DNA of 64,000 bases, taken from contig NZ_CP066203.1 in assembly GCF_017310545.1 (NCBI RefSeq), forward strand, positions 992,001 to 1,056,000. Reading direction: 5' to 3'. The stretch is from Methylacidimicrobium sp. B4 (GTDB lineage: Bacteria; Verrucomicrobiota; Verrucomicrobiia; Methylacidiphilales; Methylacidiphilaceae). The first letter of the stretch is position 1, and every line of letters begins with the position of its first letter. The notes below the pieces were generated by a model, which was given only the letters and a program-made list of their open reading frames with translations, ran no database searches and was not told where the DNA came from. This document shows, piece by piece, positions 18,274 to 26,264 of this stretch. The position numbers and the translations under genes are program-made.

Positions 18274-19459
18274 ACCTCCCTCCATCCTCCAAGTCGATTC
18301 CCTGCTCAGCGGCGGCGGTACGGACGTGCAGGCGATTCTTCTGGCCGCCGGGCTGCAACGGTTGGGATGCCCGGTCGCCTTGGCGGCCCCCCCCTCGGGG
18401 AGCTTGGCTCCCGAGGTCGAACGGCGAGGCATCCGGCTCCTTCCGATCCCGCAAAACAAGGTGAGCCTCGTGCTCTCGCTCGCGCGATGGATCCGGATAG
18501 GCGGCTTCTCGATCGTCCACGCACATCACGGCCGAGACTACTGGCCCACCATCCTCGCGGTACGCTTGGCCGGCAGTGGAGCCGCCGCCCTGCTGACTCG
18601 TCATATGGCCAAGAGCCCGAGCTCCTGGCCGAGCCGAAGATTTCTCTTGAATGCCTCGGATGGCATGATCGCGGTGTCGCAATTCGTCTACCACGTGCTG
18701 ACAGAAGGCGATTATGAGCCGGAATCGACCGATGGGGAGCGGCGCTCCCGTCCGCCGATCTCAGGAAATGGTGCCAAGATCCACACGATCCTTCCGGGAA
18801 TCGAGGTGGAGCGCTTTCGACCAACCGAAGAGGCCCGCGAGCGGAGTTCCTGGGGCTTTGGGCCCGAGCATCGCATATTCGGCCTGGTTGGTGGGTGCTC
18901 CTTTCCGCATGGCAAAGGGCAGGAGATCTTCCTGGAAGCCGCGGCCCTCGCTCATGCCGCCCTACCACACGCTCGATTCCTGCTCCTGGGCAGCGGCAAC
19001 ATGCAGGACTACCTGGCCGAAAAGGCACGCGCCCTGGGGCTCGAAGGCAAGGCCCTTTTCCTCTCCCATTGCCACCGGATGCCGGAGTTCCTGAATTCGA
19101 TCGACTGCTTGGTACGGCCTGGGATCGGGACCGAGGCGCTGGGACTGGCGATCCTCGAGGCCTTGGCCTGCGGAAAGCCGGTCATCGCCGGAGCGATTGA
19201 CGGGGTCCCCGAAGCCTTCGTCTCCGAGAGGGCAGGCAGGCTCCTGGATCGCTCGACGCCCCAAGCCCTCGCCTCGGCCATGGAGGAGCTGGCCCGGGAG
19301 CCGCCCCTCACCCTTTCGCAACGGTGGGCGCTCCACGAAGAGGTGGCCAAGCGCTTCTCCTCCGAGATCCTCGCCGAGCGGACGCTGGCGCTCTATCGTC
19401 AGCTCGCCGCGCCATCCGGCGATCGCCCGGCAGGAGGCCGCAGGTGGGCTACTGAGTGA
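18266..19459 (+). CDS. Glycosyltransferase family 4 (GT-B fold)
   Basis: A 397-residue GT-B enzyme. The N-terminal domain begins ILQVDSLLSGGGTDVQAILL, with the acceptor loop at HAHHGRDY. The C-terminal domain has GGCSFPHGKGQEIFLEA, FLLLGSGNMQDYL, and the donor-binding E-x7-E region GIGTEALGLAILEALACGKPVIAG. It starts at a GTG inside the end of the preceding gene (8-base overlap). The pair probably extends a cell-surface glycan such as the LPS core. Its 3' end overlaps the convergent FIST gene by 11 bases. Confidence 0.88.
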   Translation: MTEPPSILQVDSLLSGGGTDVQAILLAAGLQRLGCPVALAAPPSGSLAPEVERRGIRLLPIPQNKVSLVLSLARWIRIGGFSIVHAHHGRDYWPTILAVRLAGSGAAALLTRHMAKSPSSWPSRRFLLNASDGMIAVSQFVYHVLTEGDYEPESTDGERRSRPPISGNGAKIHTILPGIEVERFRPTEEARERSSWGFGPEHRIFGLVGGCSFPHGKGQEIFLEAAALAHAALPHARFLLLGSGNMQDYLAEKARALGLEGKALFLSHCHRMPEFLNSIDCLVRPGIGTEALGLAILEALACGKPVIAGAIDGVPEAFVSERAGRLLDRSTPQALASAMEELAREPPLTLSQRWALHEEVAKRFSSEILAERTLALYRQLAAPSGDRPAGGRRWATE

Positions 19460-20711
19460 TTGCCTCGTCGGCCAAGAGCCATAGGGTGATCGTCTGGTTG
19501 TGATGGCCGACCGTTCCCGCGACCGTCGTGCCGGTCTCTCCGTAGGTCGACGCGCCGACCACCGCCACATGCTCGCCCAGCTCCTCGCGAATGACCCGAA
19601 CCTCGGCCGCGCCGGAACCCAGGCGGAGCGCCTGCTGATGGCAAAGAATGCAGTTAAAGGCGACGACCGCCGCCACGCGTCTCGGGTTGCCGGCATCGGC
19701 CAGCGCCCGTCGGACCGCAACCCGGACCGACTCGACGCGGCTCTGTGCGTCCGCCTCCAGAAGGGTCAGGCCGCTCCCCACCGGGATCGCGGAAAAGAAG
19801 ACGATCGAACCGTCTTCCCGGATCGCCGCCGGACTGCGCACCTGCCAGTAGTTCGCGGTGACCTCGATGATCCCCATCGGATGGCTGTTGAACCGCTCCT
19901 GCGCCTCCCGCCAACCGGAGGCGCCGACTAACTCCGCATAGACGTCGGCCGCCGGGCGATGGTCGAGTGTCTTCACCACCCTCCCCTCGCTCTCGGTCAC
20001 GAAGGCGCCTTTGGCCCCTACCGGCCGGAAGGCGTTGGCCATCCCGACCCCGTTCTTGAGGGTCGTGGCGATCCCCAAAAGAGAGAGAGCCCCTTTGTGG
20101 CTCTCTCCATTCCCATGGGCAAAGGTCTCGGTAACCCGATCCAGGTAAAGCCGGTCCGCCGCGGTTCCTCCCACGACGCGAGCTCCTCGTCCCACGGCAC
20201 GAGAGATCCCTCGCAAGACGGCCTCCTCGGTGCCGACGCTCGAATGGCCCACCAGGAGAGTGAAGGGATTGGCGCGGAGCATTCCGGAAGCGCTCTTGCC
20301 CGTAAAGGCGACGTAGAGAAGCTCCGGGCTGAAGAGGACTCCGTCGAAGGCCTGCCGTGTCAATTCCGCCGCCCTCTCTTCCTCCGCGCCGTCGAGCTTG
20401 CCCATGACGACGCAGGGAGCCAGCAGATCTCCCCGCTGCTCGATGGCCAGAAGGAGAATCCCCTCCGTCGAGAGATCCCCCTGCTCCCCATTGAAATGAC
20501 CAGCGCACGAAAACCCCCACGACTGCCCTCCCAGGCCGCTCCGAACCTCCCGGGCAATCCGCTCCTGGTCAAGAGAGCTCGAGGCGAAGAGGATCGTCAG
20601 CGTCGGATTGCGGATTCCCTGGCTCCGCAGCTTGGCCAATGCTTCCTCAAGATCCGCTCCGTAGGCTACGGCTGTGCGAACAAAATGTCCCGAATCACCT
20701 GGCTGATCCAT
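19449..20711 (-). CDS. FIST-domain sensory protein
   Basis: A 420-residue soluble protein with FIST_N (about residues 30-225) and FIST_C (about 240-395). It contains TLTILFASS, the repeated glycine/cysteine-rich WGFSCAGHFNGEQG, and VVAFNCILCHQQALRLG with EVAVVGASTYGETG-like segments near the end. FIST domains are proposed to bind small ligands such as amino acids in signalling pathways. No kinase, cyclase or chemotaxis domain is attached or adjacent, so the output partner is unknown. Confidence 0.82.
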   Translation of the reverse strand: MDQPGDSGHFVRTAVAYGADLEEALAKLRSQGIRNPTLTILFASSSLDQERIAREVRSGLGGQSWGFSCAGHFNGEQGDLSTEGILLLAIEQRGDLLAPCVVMGKLDGAEEERAAELTRQAFDGVLFSPELLYVAFTGKSASGMLRANPFTLLVGHSSVGTEEAVLRGISRAVGRGARVVGGTAADRLYLDRVTETFAHGNGESHKGALSLLGIATTLKNGVGMANAFRPVGAKGAFVTESEGRVVKTLDHRPAADVYAELVGASGWREAQERFNSHPMGIIEVTANYWQVRSPAAIREDGSIVFFSAIPVGSGLTLLEADAQSRVESVRVAVRRALADAGNPRRVAAVVAFNCILCHQQALRLGSGAAEVRVIREELGEHVAVVGASTYGETGTTVAGTVGHHNQTITLWLLADEAITQ

Positions 20712-20964
20712 GCACTACCTCCTTTGTACGCTGGACGGTCTCGAGACGAACGTCCCGGGGGATCGATCTTGTTTGTCCTCGTGAGACACAATCAGCAACG
20801 CCGGCCAAAGGCAAGATCGCAGCGCTGCCGGTCCTTCCCTCGATCCGTCCGCCGCCTCATCCGGCGCCTCGGGGATGGGGATGGCCCCCACCGCGCAACG
20901 ACAACCAAAGGAGTCCCGCGCACGACTCGCTCTCGCTCTCCTAAGAAGCGCTCAGGCTGTATCC

Positions 20965-21729
20965 TTATCGTCCGAAAGCATAGCCCAGGCCCACCACCAC
21001 GTTGTTGCTCAGCATATGGCCCGCGACGACTTCCCCGGACGGGTAGGAATAGGAAATGGCCCCCGTCCAGCCGAAGAAGGACTCGAAACGCAACGACCAG
21101 CGTGCATCGAGGTGATAACGCATCCCGAGATCGACAAGCAAGACGGGCACGACGGCGGTCGAGGACGCCTCGCTTCGGCTCTCTGAGGTGAGGAACCCCG
21201 CCCCAGCGCCCAGCCCGAGAATCGGCTCCCAGGCCCCCATGCGGTACCCCACGGTTCCAAAGAGGACGGTGAATCCGCCGCTCACGGCATCGGCTCTACC
21301 CCGACCGCCGATCTGCGTCGAGATTCCCGCCGCATTGTAGGCTCCAGTCAACTCGAGGGTGAAGCTGAAGTGGCCGGTCTTCTGCGGATTGTACCAGTAG
21401 TAGCCTCCGGTCGGGGAGAGGATCGTCGTAAAATCCTCCTGGGAGCGGACCGGGGCTCCGGTGGCAGGCACAAATCCGGAGGAGAAGCGATTCCACTGGG
21501 TTCCCACGAATCCCGCGACAAACCACGAATTTCCTTCGTCACCTCGGGACGGCTGCGCAGCCGATCCTTGCGTCAGGATCACCCCCTCTCCTCCCTCTCC
21601 GCTCCAGCCAAGGGCGGTCCGAGCTCCCACCACGAGGAGCAAGAAGAGGAAGCGCCCCACCCTGTTGCCTCTCTTCGTCGAGCTGCAGAGTCGCGCGGGC
21701 AGCCCCGTTCTGCGGACGAAATGTTGCAT
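20965..21729 (-). CDS. Outer-membrane beta-barrel protein
   Basis: About 254 residues from the ATG at 21729 (an in-frame ATG at 21762 would add 11). A hydrophobic export segment (RFLFLLLVVGARTALG) is followed by alternating aromatic/hydrophobic strands typical of an eight-to-ten-strand barrel: FVAGFVGTQWNRF, GGYYWYNPQ, FSFTLELTGAYN, YRMGAWEPILGLGAGAGF, and the closing VVVGLGYAFGR. The final residue is Arg rather than Phe. It resembles OmpA-like or OprF-like porin domains in general form only; function is unknown. Confidence 0.7.
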   Translation of the reverse strand: MQHFVRRTGLPARLCSSTKRGNRVGRFLFLLLVVGARTALGWSGEGGEGVILTQGSAAQPSRGDEGNSWFVAGFVGTQWNRFSSGFVPATGAPVRSQEDFTTILSPTGGYYWYNPQKTGHFSFTLELTGAYNAAGISTQIGGRGRADAVSGGFTVLFGTVGYRMGAWEPILGLGAGAGFLTSESRSEASSTAVVPVLLVDLGMRYHLDARWSLRFESFFGWTGAISYSYPSGEVVAGHMLSNNVVVGLGYAFGR

Positions 21730-21873
21730 TTCCACGAAGCGCCGGAGCATCGTCCATGCCATCCGTGGCCGCTTCGGGCTGATCCGCGAATGGCCGGACT
21801 TCCGCCTCCGGCATCGTATGGAGCACGGACATCCCCTGTCCGGAAAGACGACGCTCGTTCAACGGGGAAGCGC

Positions 21874-22644
21874 TTACGCCTTCCCTTGGGTTTCGGCAAG
21901 GAAACGCTGCGCCGCCTCCCGGATCGTACCGGCAAGATCCGCCTTGGGCTCGACGAAGCGCGGCCGGAACCAAGGGAAAAGGCCGACCAGGTCGTGAAAG
22001 ACCAGGATCTGGCCGTCGCACTCCGCGCCCGAGCCGATCCCGATCGTCGGGATACGGAGGCTCCGTGTGATCTCGGCCGTCAGCGCGGCATCCGCCGCCT
22101 CGACCACGACGCTGAACGATCCCGCCTCCTCGACCGCTCGTGCATCCGCAATCAGCCTCTCCCTCTCCTCCGGAAGACGCCCGACCCTGCGAAACCGCGC
22201 GCCCACGCGCTGCGGCAGCAGTCCGATATGCGCCATCACGGGGATGCCGGCTCCGGTAAGCCTCCGGATGGCACCGCTCTCCTCGAGCCCCCCTTCCAGC
22301 TTCACCGCTTCGGCTCCCGCGCCCACCAGGGCCTTCCCGGTGGCCAAAGCGTCCTCGGGCGTCAAGCAGGTCCCCGCCGGGCAATCGGCCACGACGAGGG
22401 CGCGGGGCTTGGCCCGCGCCACCGCGGCAACGTGCGGAAGCAGCTCGCTCAACTGCAGAGAGGTCGTATCCGGATAGCCCAAGACCACCATCGCCAGAGA
22501 ATCCCCCACGAGGAGGACGGGGATCCCGACTTCGTCGAGCAGCCGGGCCGTAGGATAATCGTAGGCGGTCAACGCCGCGATCTTCTCCCTTGTCCCCTTC
22601 CGGCTACGAACCCACTCCGGTGTGACTTTCGATGAGTCGGTCAT
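21874..22644 (-). CDS. panB: 3-Methyl-2-oxobutanoate hydroxymethyltransferase
   Basis: Transfers a hydroxymethyl group from 5,10-methylene-THF to alpha-ketoisovalerate, the first committed step of pantothenate synthesis. A 256-residue barrel enzyme with ALTAYDYPTARLLDE, the metal-binding LLVGDSLAMVVLG, AVKLEGG, VMAHIGLLPQ, and IGIGSGAECDGQILVFHD. The start at 22644 gives the family N-terminus; it lies 41 bases inside the end of folK, so the two folate-linked genes are translationally coupled. panC is not nearby. Confidence 0.96.
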   Translation of the reverse strand: MTDSSKVTPEWVRSRKGTREKIAALTAYDYPTARLLDEVGIPVLLVGDSLAMVVLGYPDTTSLQLSELLPHVAAVARAKPRALVVADCPAGTCLTPEDALATGKALVGAGAEAVKLEGGLEESGAIRRLTGAGIPVMAHIGLLPQRVGARFRRVGRLPEERERLIADARAVEEAGSFSVVVEAADAALTAEITRSLRIPTIGIGSGAECDGQILVFHDLVGLFPWFRPRFVEPKADLAGTIREAAQRFLAETQGKA

Positions 22645-23095
22645 AAAGCTCCTGGACCGTGCAGGAAAAGCCCGGAAGATGGAGCTGGGGTGCGATTTCC
22701 GCAAGCGGTCCCAGCACAAAGCTGCGGCAAGCGAGGCGCGGGTGCGGCAAGGTCAACTCGGGGGTGTTTCTCACGAGAGTGCCGCAGTAGAGGAGGTCGA
22801 GATCGAGGGGGCGGGGCGCGTTCCGCTGCCTCGTTCGCGCCGGCGGCCGACCCACCCTTCCCTCGAAGGTGAGCAGAGAGGCCAGGAGGTCTTCGGGAGG
22901 ACCATCCCAGTCGATCTCAACGACGGCGTTCAAGAACTCCCTCGAACCCGGAGGGCAATCGACCGGATCGCTTTTCCAGACCGAGGAACGGAGGAAATAG
23001 GAGCTCTTCGAGAGCTTTTGGAGAAAGGCAAACCCTTCCTCCATCCGAACCTCTCTCTCCCCCAGGTTGGAACCCAAAGCAATTCCGGCTCGCAC
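22604..23095 (-). CDS. folK: 2-Amino-4-hydroxy-6-hydroxymethyldihydropteridine pyrophosphokinase
   Basis: Adds pyrophosphate to 6-hydroxymethyldihydropterin in folate synthesis. The 163-residue protein shows the N-terminal GIALGSNLGERE, FLRSSVWKSDPV, FLNAVVEI and the HPPK signature RNAPRPLDLDLLYCG near residue 90, followed by LPHPRL. The first gene of the folK-panB pair; PanB consumes methylene-THF, so both genes touch folate chemistry. A 170-base gap separates it from the divergent phosphoheptose isomerase gene and should hold both promoters. Confidence 0.95.
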   Translation of the reverse strand: MRAGIALGSNLGEREVRMEEGFAFLQKLSKSSYFLRSSVWKSDPVDCPPGSREFLNAVVEIDWDGPPEDLLASLLTFEGRVGRPPARTRQRNAPRPLDLDLLYCGTLVRNTPELTLPHPRLACRSFVLGPLAEIAPQLHLPGFSCTVQELYDRLIESHTGVGS

Positions 23096-23265
23096 GCTAT
23101 CTCCTCTCCCAGACTTGCGAATTTTCCCATCTCAGGCAAGCTGCTCCTCATGCCCCCAACTTTTTCTCCGCAGCCGCCCCGGAAGCCCACGCTGTCCCCT
23201 CAGAGTGTCGGCTCGGGAGCGGCAAGAGGGATCGGTGAGCGTTGGGGCCTTCAAGACCTCGAACG

Positions 23266-23859
23266 ATGAAAGGGATCGAATCCATCGTCCGCGCAAGCGC
23301 GCAAGAGCTGGAAGAGGCGCTGCTCCTGGCCCAAGAGAGCTTCCCCACTCTCGAAACGGCGGCCGCCCTTTGCGTCCAGACGCTTGAGCGGGGAGGGACC
23401 CTCTTCACGGCGGGCAACGGAGGAAGTGCGGCCGACGCACTCCATATCGCCGAAGAGCTTCTCGGTCGCTACCGCTCGGATCGGCCCCCCCTGCCCGCCG
23501 TTTCGCTCGCGGCCGATCCGACGACGCTCACCTGCATTGGGAACGATTTCGGATTTTCCGAGGTTTTCTCCCGGCAATTGGCCGCGCTGGCGCGGCCGGG
23601 AGATCTCTTCCTCTGTTTTTCAACCAGCGGGGCATCTGCGAATATCCTTTCGGCTCTTCGCATGGCCAAGAGTCGTTCCATCCAGTCAATCGCTTTCCTC
23701 GGCAAGGACGGGGGCCCCGCCGCCGCGGAAGCGGACGTCGCCTGGATCGTTCCAAGCCGCTCCACGGCGCGAATTCAAGAGCTGCACACCTGGGGGTTGC
23801 ACGTCATTCTCGAATGCGTAGAGACCGCATTGCGCAAGCTCGAATTTGCCCGCTCCTAG
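23266..23859 (+). CDS. gmhA: Sedoheptulose-7-phosphate isomerase (GmhA-like SIS protein)
   Basis: A 197-residue SIS-domain protein. GNGGSAADALHIAEELLGRY (residues about 51-70) matches the GmhA/DiaA phosphosugar site, and CFSTSGASANIL is the second phosphate loop. Its job would be the first step of ADP-heptose synthesis for the LPS inner core, consistent with the nearby core glycosyltransferases. DiaA, a replication-initiation regulator of the same fold, is the main alternative. The ATG at 23266 is preferred over an upstream TTG. Confidence 0.82.
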   Translation: MKGIESIVRASAQELEEALLLAQESFPTLETAAALCVQTLERGGTLFTAGNGGSAADALHIAEELLGRYRSDRPPLPAVSLAADPTTLTCIGNDFGFSEVFSRQLAALARPGDLFLCFSTSGASANILSALRMAKSRSIQSIAFLGKDGGPAAAEADVAWIVPSRSTARIQELHTWGLHVILECVETALRKLEFARS

Positions 23860-23917
23860 GAAGGGCCGAACGGCGACGGAACACGCCAGGGGTCCGCTGC
23901 GAAAACTCAGGATCCCT

Positions 23918-23993
<76 letters not shown>

Positions 23994-24023
23994 CCGCTCT
24001 CCGCCTTCGCAAGCGAAAAGGGC

Positions 24024-24051
24024 ATTCTCTCGCGAAAACCGGGAATGTCAA
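24024..24051 (-). promoter_or_regulatory. Candidate promoter of tRNA-Phe
   Basis: On the minus strand TTGACA (24046-24051) is followed after 16 bases by GAGAAT (24024-24029). The predicted start lies about 22-24 bases before the tRNA 5' end. The consensus -35 and position fit a stable-RNA promoter. A 12-base palindrome TTCGCAAGCGAA lies in the leader. Confidence 0.55.
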
Positions 24052-24066
24052 CGCTCGGCCGACGCT

Positions 24067-24828
24067 CTACGCAGTCCGGGGATTGCCCAGGAAGCCCGAG
24101 ATCGTGGTCAATTCAAATCCCCGTTCGAGAAGGCCATCCAGAATGCGACCGACGACTTCGGCGGTCTGAAGATGAAGGTCGTGCATGAGGACGATCGACC
24201 CCGGGCGTGCCTGGGTCAAAACGGTCTCCAGGATCCGCTCCGTTCCTGGACGAGCCCAATCGCGCGTGTCGACGTTCCAGAGGACGACTCCCAGACCCTC
24301 CTGCGCGGCGAGCGGGGCCTGAGCGGGACGGAAAGAGCCGTAGGGCGGTCGCATCCAGCACGGTCGGAACCCGGTCGACTGCTCGATCACCTCCTGTGTC
24401 TTCTGCAGCTGGGACAACACTTGCGGGGCGGGAAGGCGCCCGAGCTGCGGATGCGTGTACGAGTGGTTTCCGATCTCATGCCCTTCCCCCCGGACCCGGT
24501 GGGCCAGGGAGGGCGCTGCCGCCACCCGTTCTCCGATCATGAAGAAGGTCGCGGAAAGCTGCCGTTCGCGCAGGGCGGCCAGAACCTTTTCCGTCACCCC
24601 GGGAGTCGGCCCGTCATCAAAGGTGACGGCAATCCTCCGTCCAAGCCCCGGGCCATGATTCACGAAGTGGACGCCAGCGGCAGCCGACCCGGCTACGGCG
24701 GCCGCGCGGCGAACGCTCTCTGGCCCGCCGGGAGCCGCAGCCTGTGCCGCCCAACCGAGTGCTGGAGAGGCCAAGCCCACGCCCAGCGCGGCCAGCTTTT
24801 GCAGAAAATCGCGTCGAGAAAGGTCCAT
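24067..24828 (-). CDS. Exported polysaccharide deacetylase
   Basis: A 253-residue carbohydrate esterase family 4 protein. The N-terminus MDLSRRDFLQKLAALGVG is a twin-arginine-type export signal (SRRDFLQ). The NodB domain has RIAVTFDDGPTPGVT, HEIGNHSYTHPQLG, the RPPYGSFRPA motif, and VLMHDL near the C-terminus. It would deacetylate peptidoglycan or another envelope glycan outside the cytoplasm. The start at 24828 places the Tat motif at the N-terminus; the longer frame is unlikely. It is divergent from citrate synthase. Confidence 0.9.
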   Translation of the reverse strand: MDLSRRDFLQKLAALGVGLASPALGWAAQAAAPGGPESVRRAAAVAGSAAAGVHFVNHGPGLGRRIAVTFDDGPTPGVTEKVLAALRERQLSATFFMIGERVAAAPSLAHRVRGEGHEIGNHSYTHPQLGRLPAPQVLSQLQKTQEVIEQSTGFRPCWMRPPYGSFRPAQAPLAAQEGLGVVLWNVDTRDWARPGTERILETVLTQARPGSIVLMHDLHLQTAEVVGRILDGLLERGFELTTISGFLGNPRTA

Positions 24829-25028
24829 AGTTGAAATCGAAGGTGGCCACGAGGATAATGCCGCCGATCCCTCCTTGGCAATCTCGCTCTGTCCTATCCA
24901 TTGCCTGGAGTCGGGTCTTGCCCGGGGTAGCGGGCCCTGGTAGGTTGCACGACGCGATCGACGACGAAAGCAACGCCGGGATGGGTACCGCCAAGAGATC
25001 AACAGAGATCAAGATGAGGGAAACGGTG

Positions 25029-26153
25029 ATGCCACAAAAGAACGCGAGCGGCCTTGAAGGAATCATGGCGGGGGAAACGGCCTTGAGCACGGTCGGCAAG
25101 GAAGGGCTCGACCTGACCTATCGAGGCTATTCCATCCGCGACCTGGCGGCAGCCGCCTCCTTTGAGGAAGTGATCTATCTTCTGCTCTACGGGAGCCTGC
25201 CGGCACGGGCTGAGCTCGATCGCTACCGGAGCCTGCTGATTACCCTGAGAGACCTCCCTCCGCCCCTTCGGGTGATCCTGGAGCAGCTGCCTCCCACGGC
25301 AAACCCCGTGGATGTTCTGCGCACGGGCTGCTCCGCCTTGGGCACGCTCGAGCCGGAGGGGCAGGACCGCGACGCCCATGCGATCGCCAACCGGCTCTGC
25401 GCCAGCTTTCCGTCGATGCTCCTCTACTGGTTTCACTTCCATCGGAACGGGAGGCGAATCGAGACGCGGGCGGAAGCGCATCCGACCGTAGCCGATCACT
25501 TTCTCTACCTGCTCCGTGGAGAGCCCCCCTCGGCCCTCCACGCGCGGACGCTCGATGCGGCGCTCATCCTCCATGCCGAGCACGAGTTCAACGCTTCCAC
25601 CTTCGCCTGTCGCGTGATCATTTCGACCCTTTCGGATTTCTATTCGGCCGTCACCGGGGGAATCGGGGCGCTGCGCGGACCCCTGCATGGAGGAGCCGAC
25701 GAGGGGGCGATGAAGCTCCTCGAACGGTTTTCCTCTCCCGACGAGGCGGAGGCAGGCGTCAGGAAGATGCTCGAGAAGAAGGAAAAGGTCATGGGGTTCG
25801 GCCATCGGGTCTATAAGGATGGCGACCCTCGCGCCCCGATCATCAAAGGACTGGCGGGGCAGCTCGCCGAAGAAGCGGGCGATCGCACGCTCTTCCCGAT
25901 CGCCGAACGGATCGAAAGCCTGGTCTTCTCGGAGAAGGGGCTCTATCCCAACATCGATTTTTATAGCGCCGTCGCTTACCACTTCCTCGGAATCCCGACC
26001 TTTCTCTTCACCCCCCTCTTCGTCATCTCCCGCACCTCTGGATGGGCGGCCCATATCCTTGAGCAGCGAGCCCACAACCGGCTCATTCGGCCGCTGGCTG
26101 TCTATACCGGACCGGCGCCGCGGCCCTTCCCGAGCATGGAAGAACGATCGTAG
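25029..26153 (+). CDS. gltA: Citrate synthase
   Basis: Condenses oxaloacetate with acetyl-CoA at the entry of the TCA cycle. The 374-residue length matches the short type I/methylcitrate synthase-like group. It has the substrate-loop histidine in LHAEHEFNASTFACRV, GALRGPLHGGADEGAMKLL, MGFGHRVYKDGDPRAP (CoA and catalytic site), and the final VISRTSGWAAHILEQ with catalytic region. The start is placed at the ATG at 25029 with AGGGA upstream; ATGs at 25014 and 24981 are alternatives. 2-Methylcitrate synthase activity cannot be excluded. Confidence 0.93.
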   Translation: MPQKNASGLEGIMAGETALSTVGKEGLDLTYRGYSIRDLAAAASFEEVIYLLLYGSLPARAELDRYRSLLITLRDLPPPLRVILEQLPPTANPVDVLRTGCSALGTLEPEGQDRDAHAIANRLCASFPSMLLYWFHFHRNGRRIETRAEAHPTVADHFLYLLRGEPPSALHARTLDAALILHAEHEFNASTFACRVIISTLSDFYSAVTGGIGALRGPLHGGADEGAMKLLERFSSPDEAEAGVRKMLEKKEKVMGFGHRVYKDGDPRAPIIKGLAGQLAEEAGDRTLFPIAERIESLVFSEKGLYPNIDFYSAVAYHFLGIPTFLFTPLFVISRTSGWAAHILEQRAHNRLIRPLAVYTGPAPRPFPSMEERS

Positions 26154-26264
26154 CCGCCGTTTCTCCCGAGGCATCGTTCCTCTCCAAGATCGAAAGTGCT
26201 CGCCATCCCCGCCGCTCGAATTCCCAAGCCCCGTTTGCGCCGACCGGCCTGAGGGCGGGAGAGG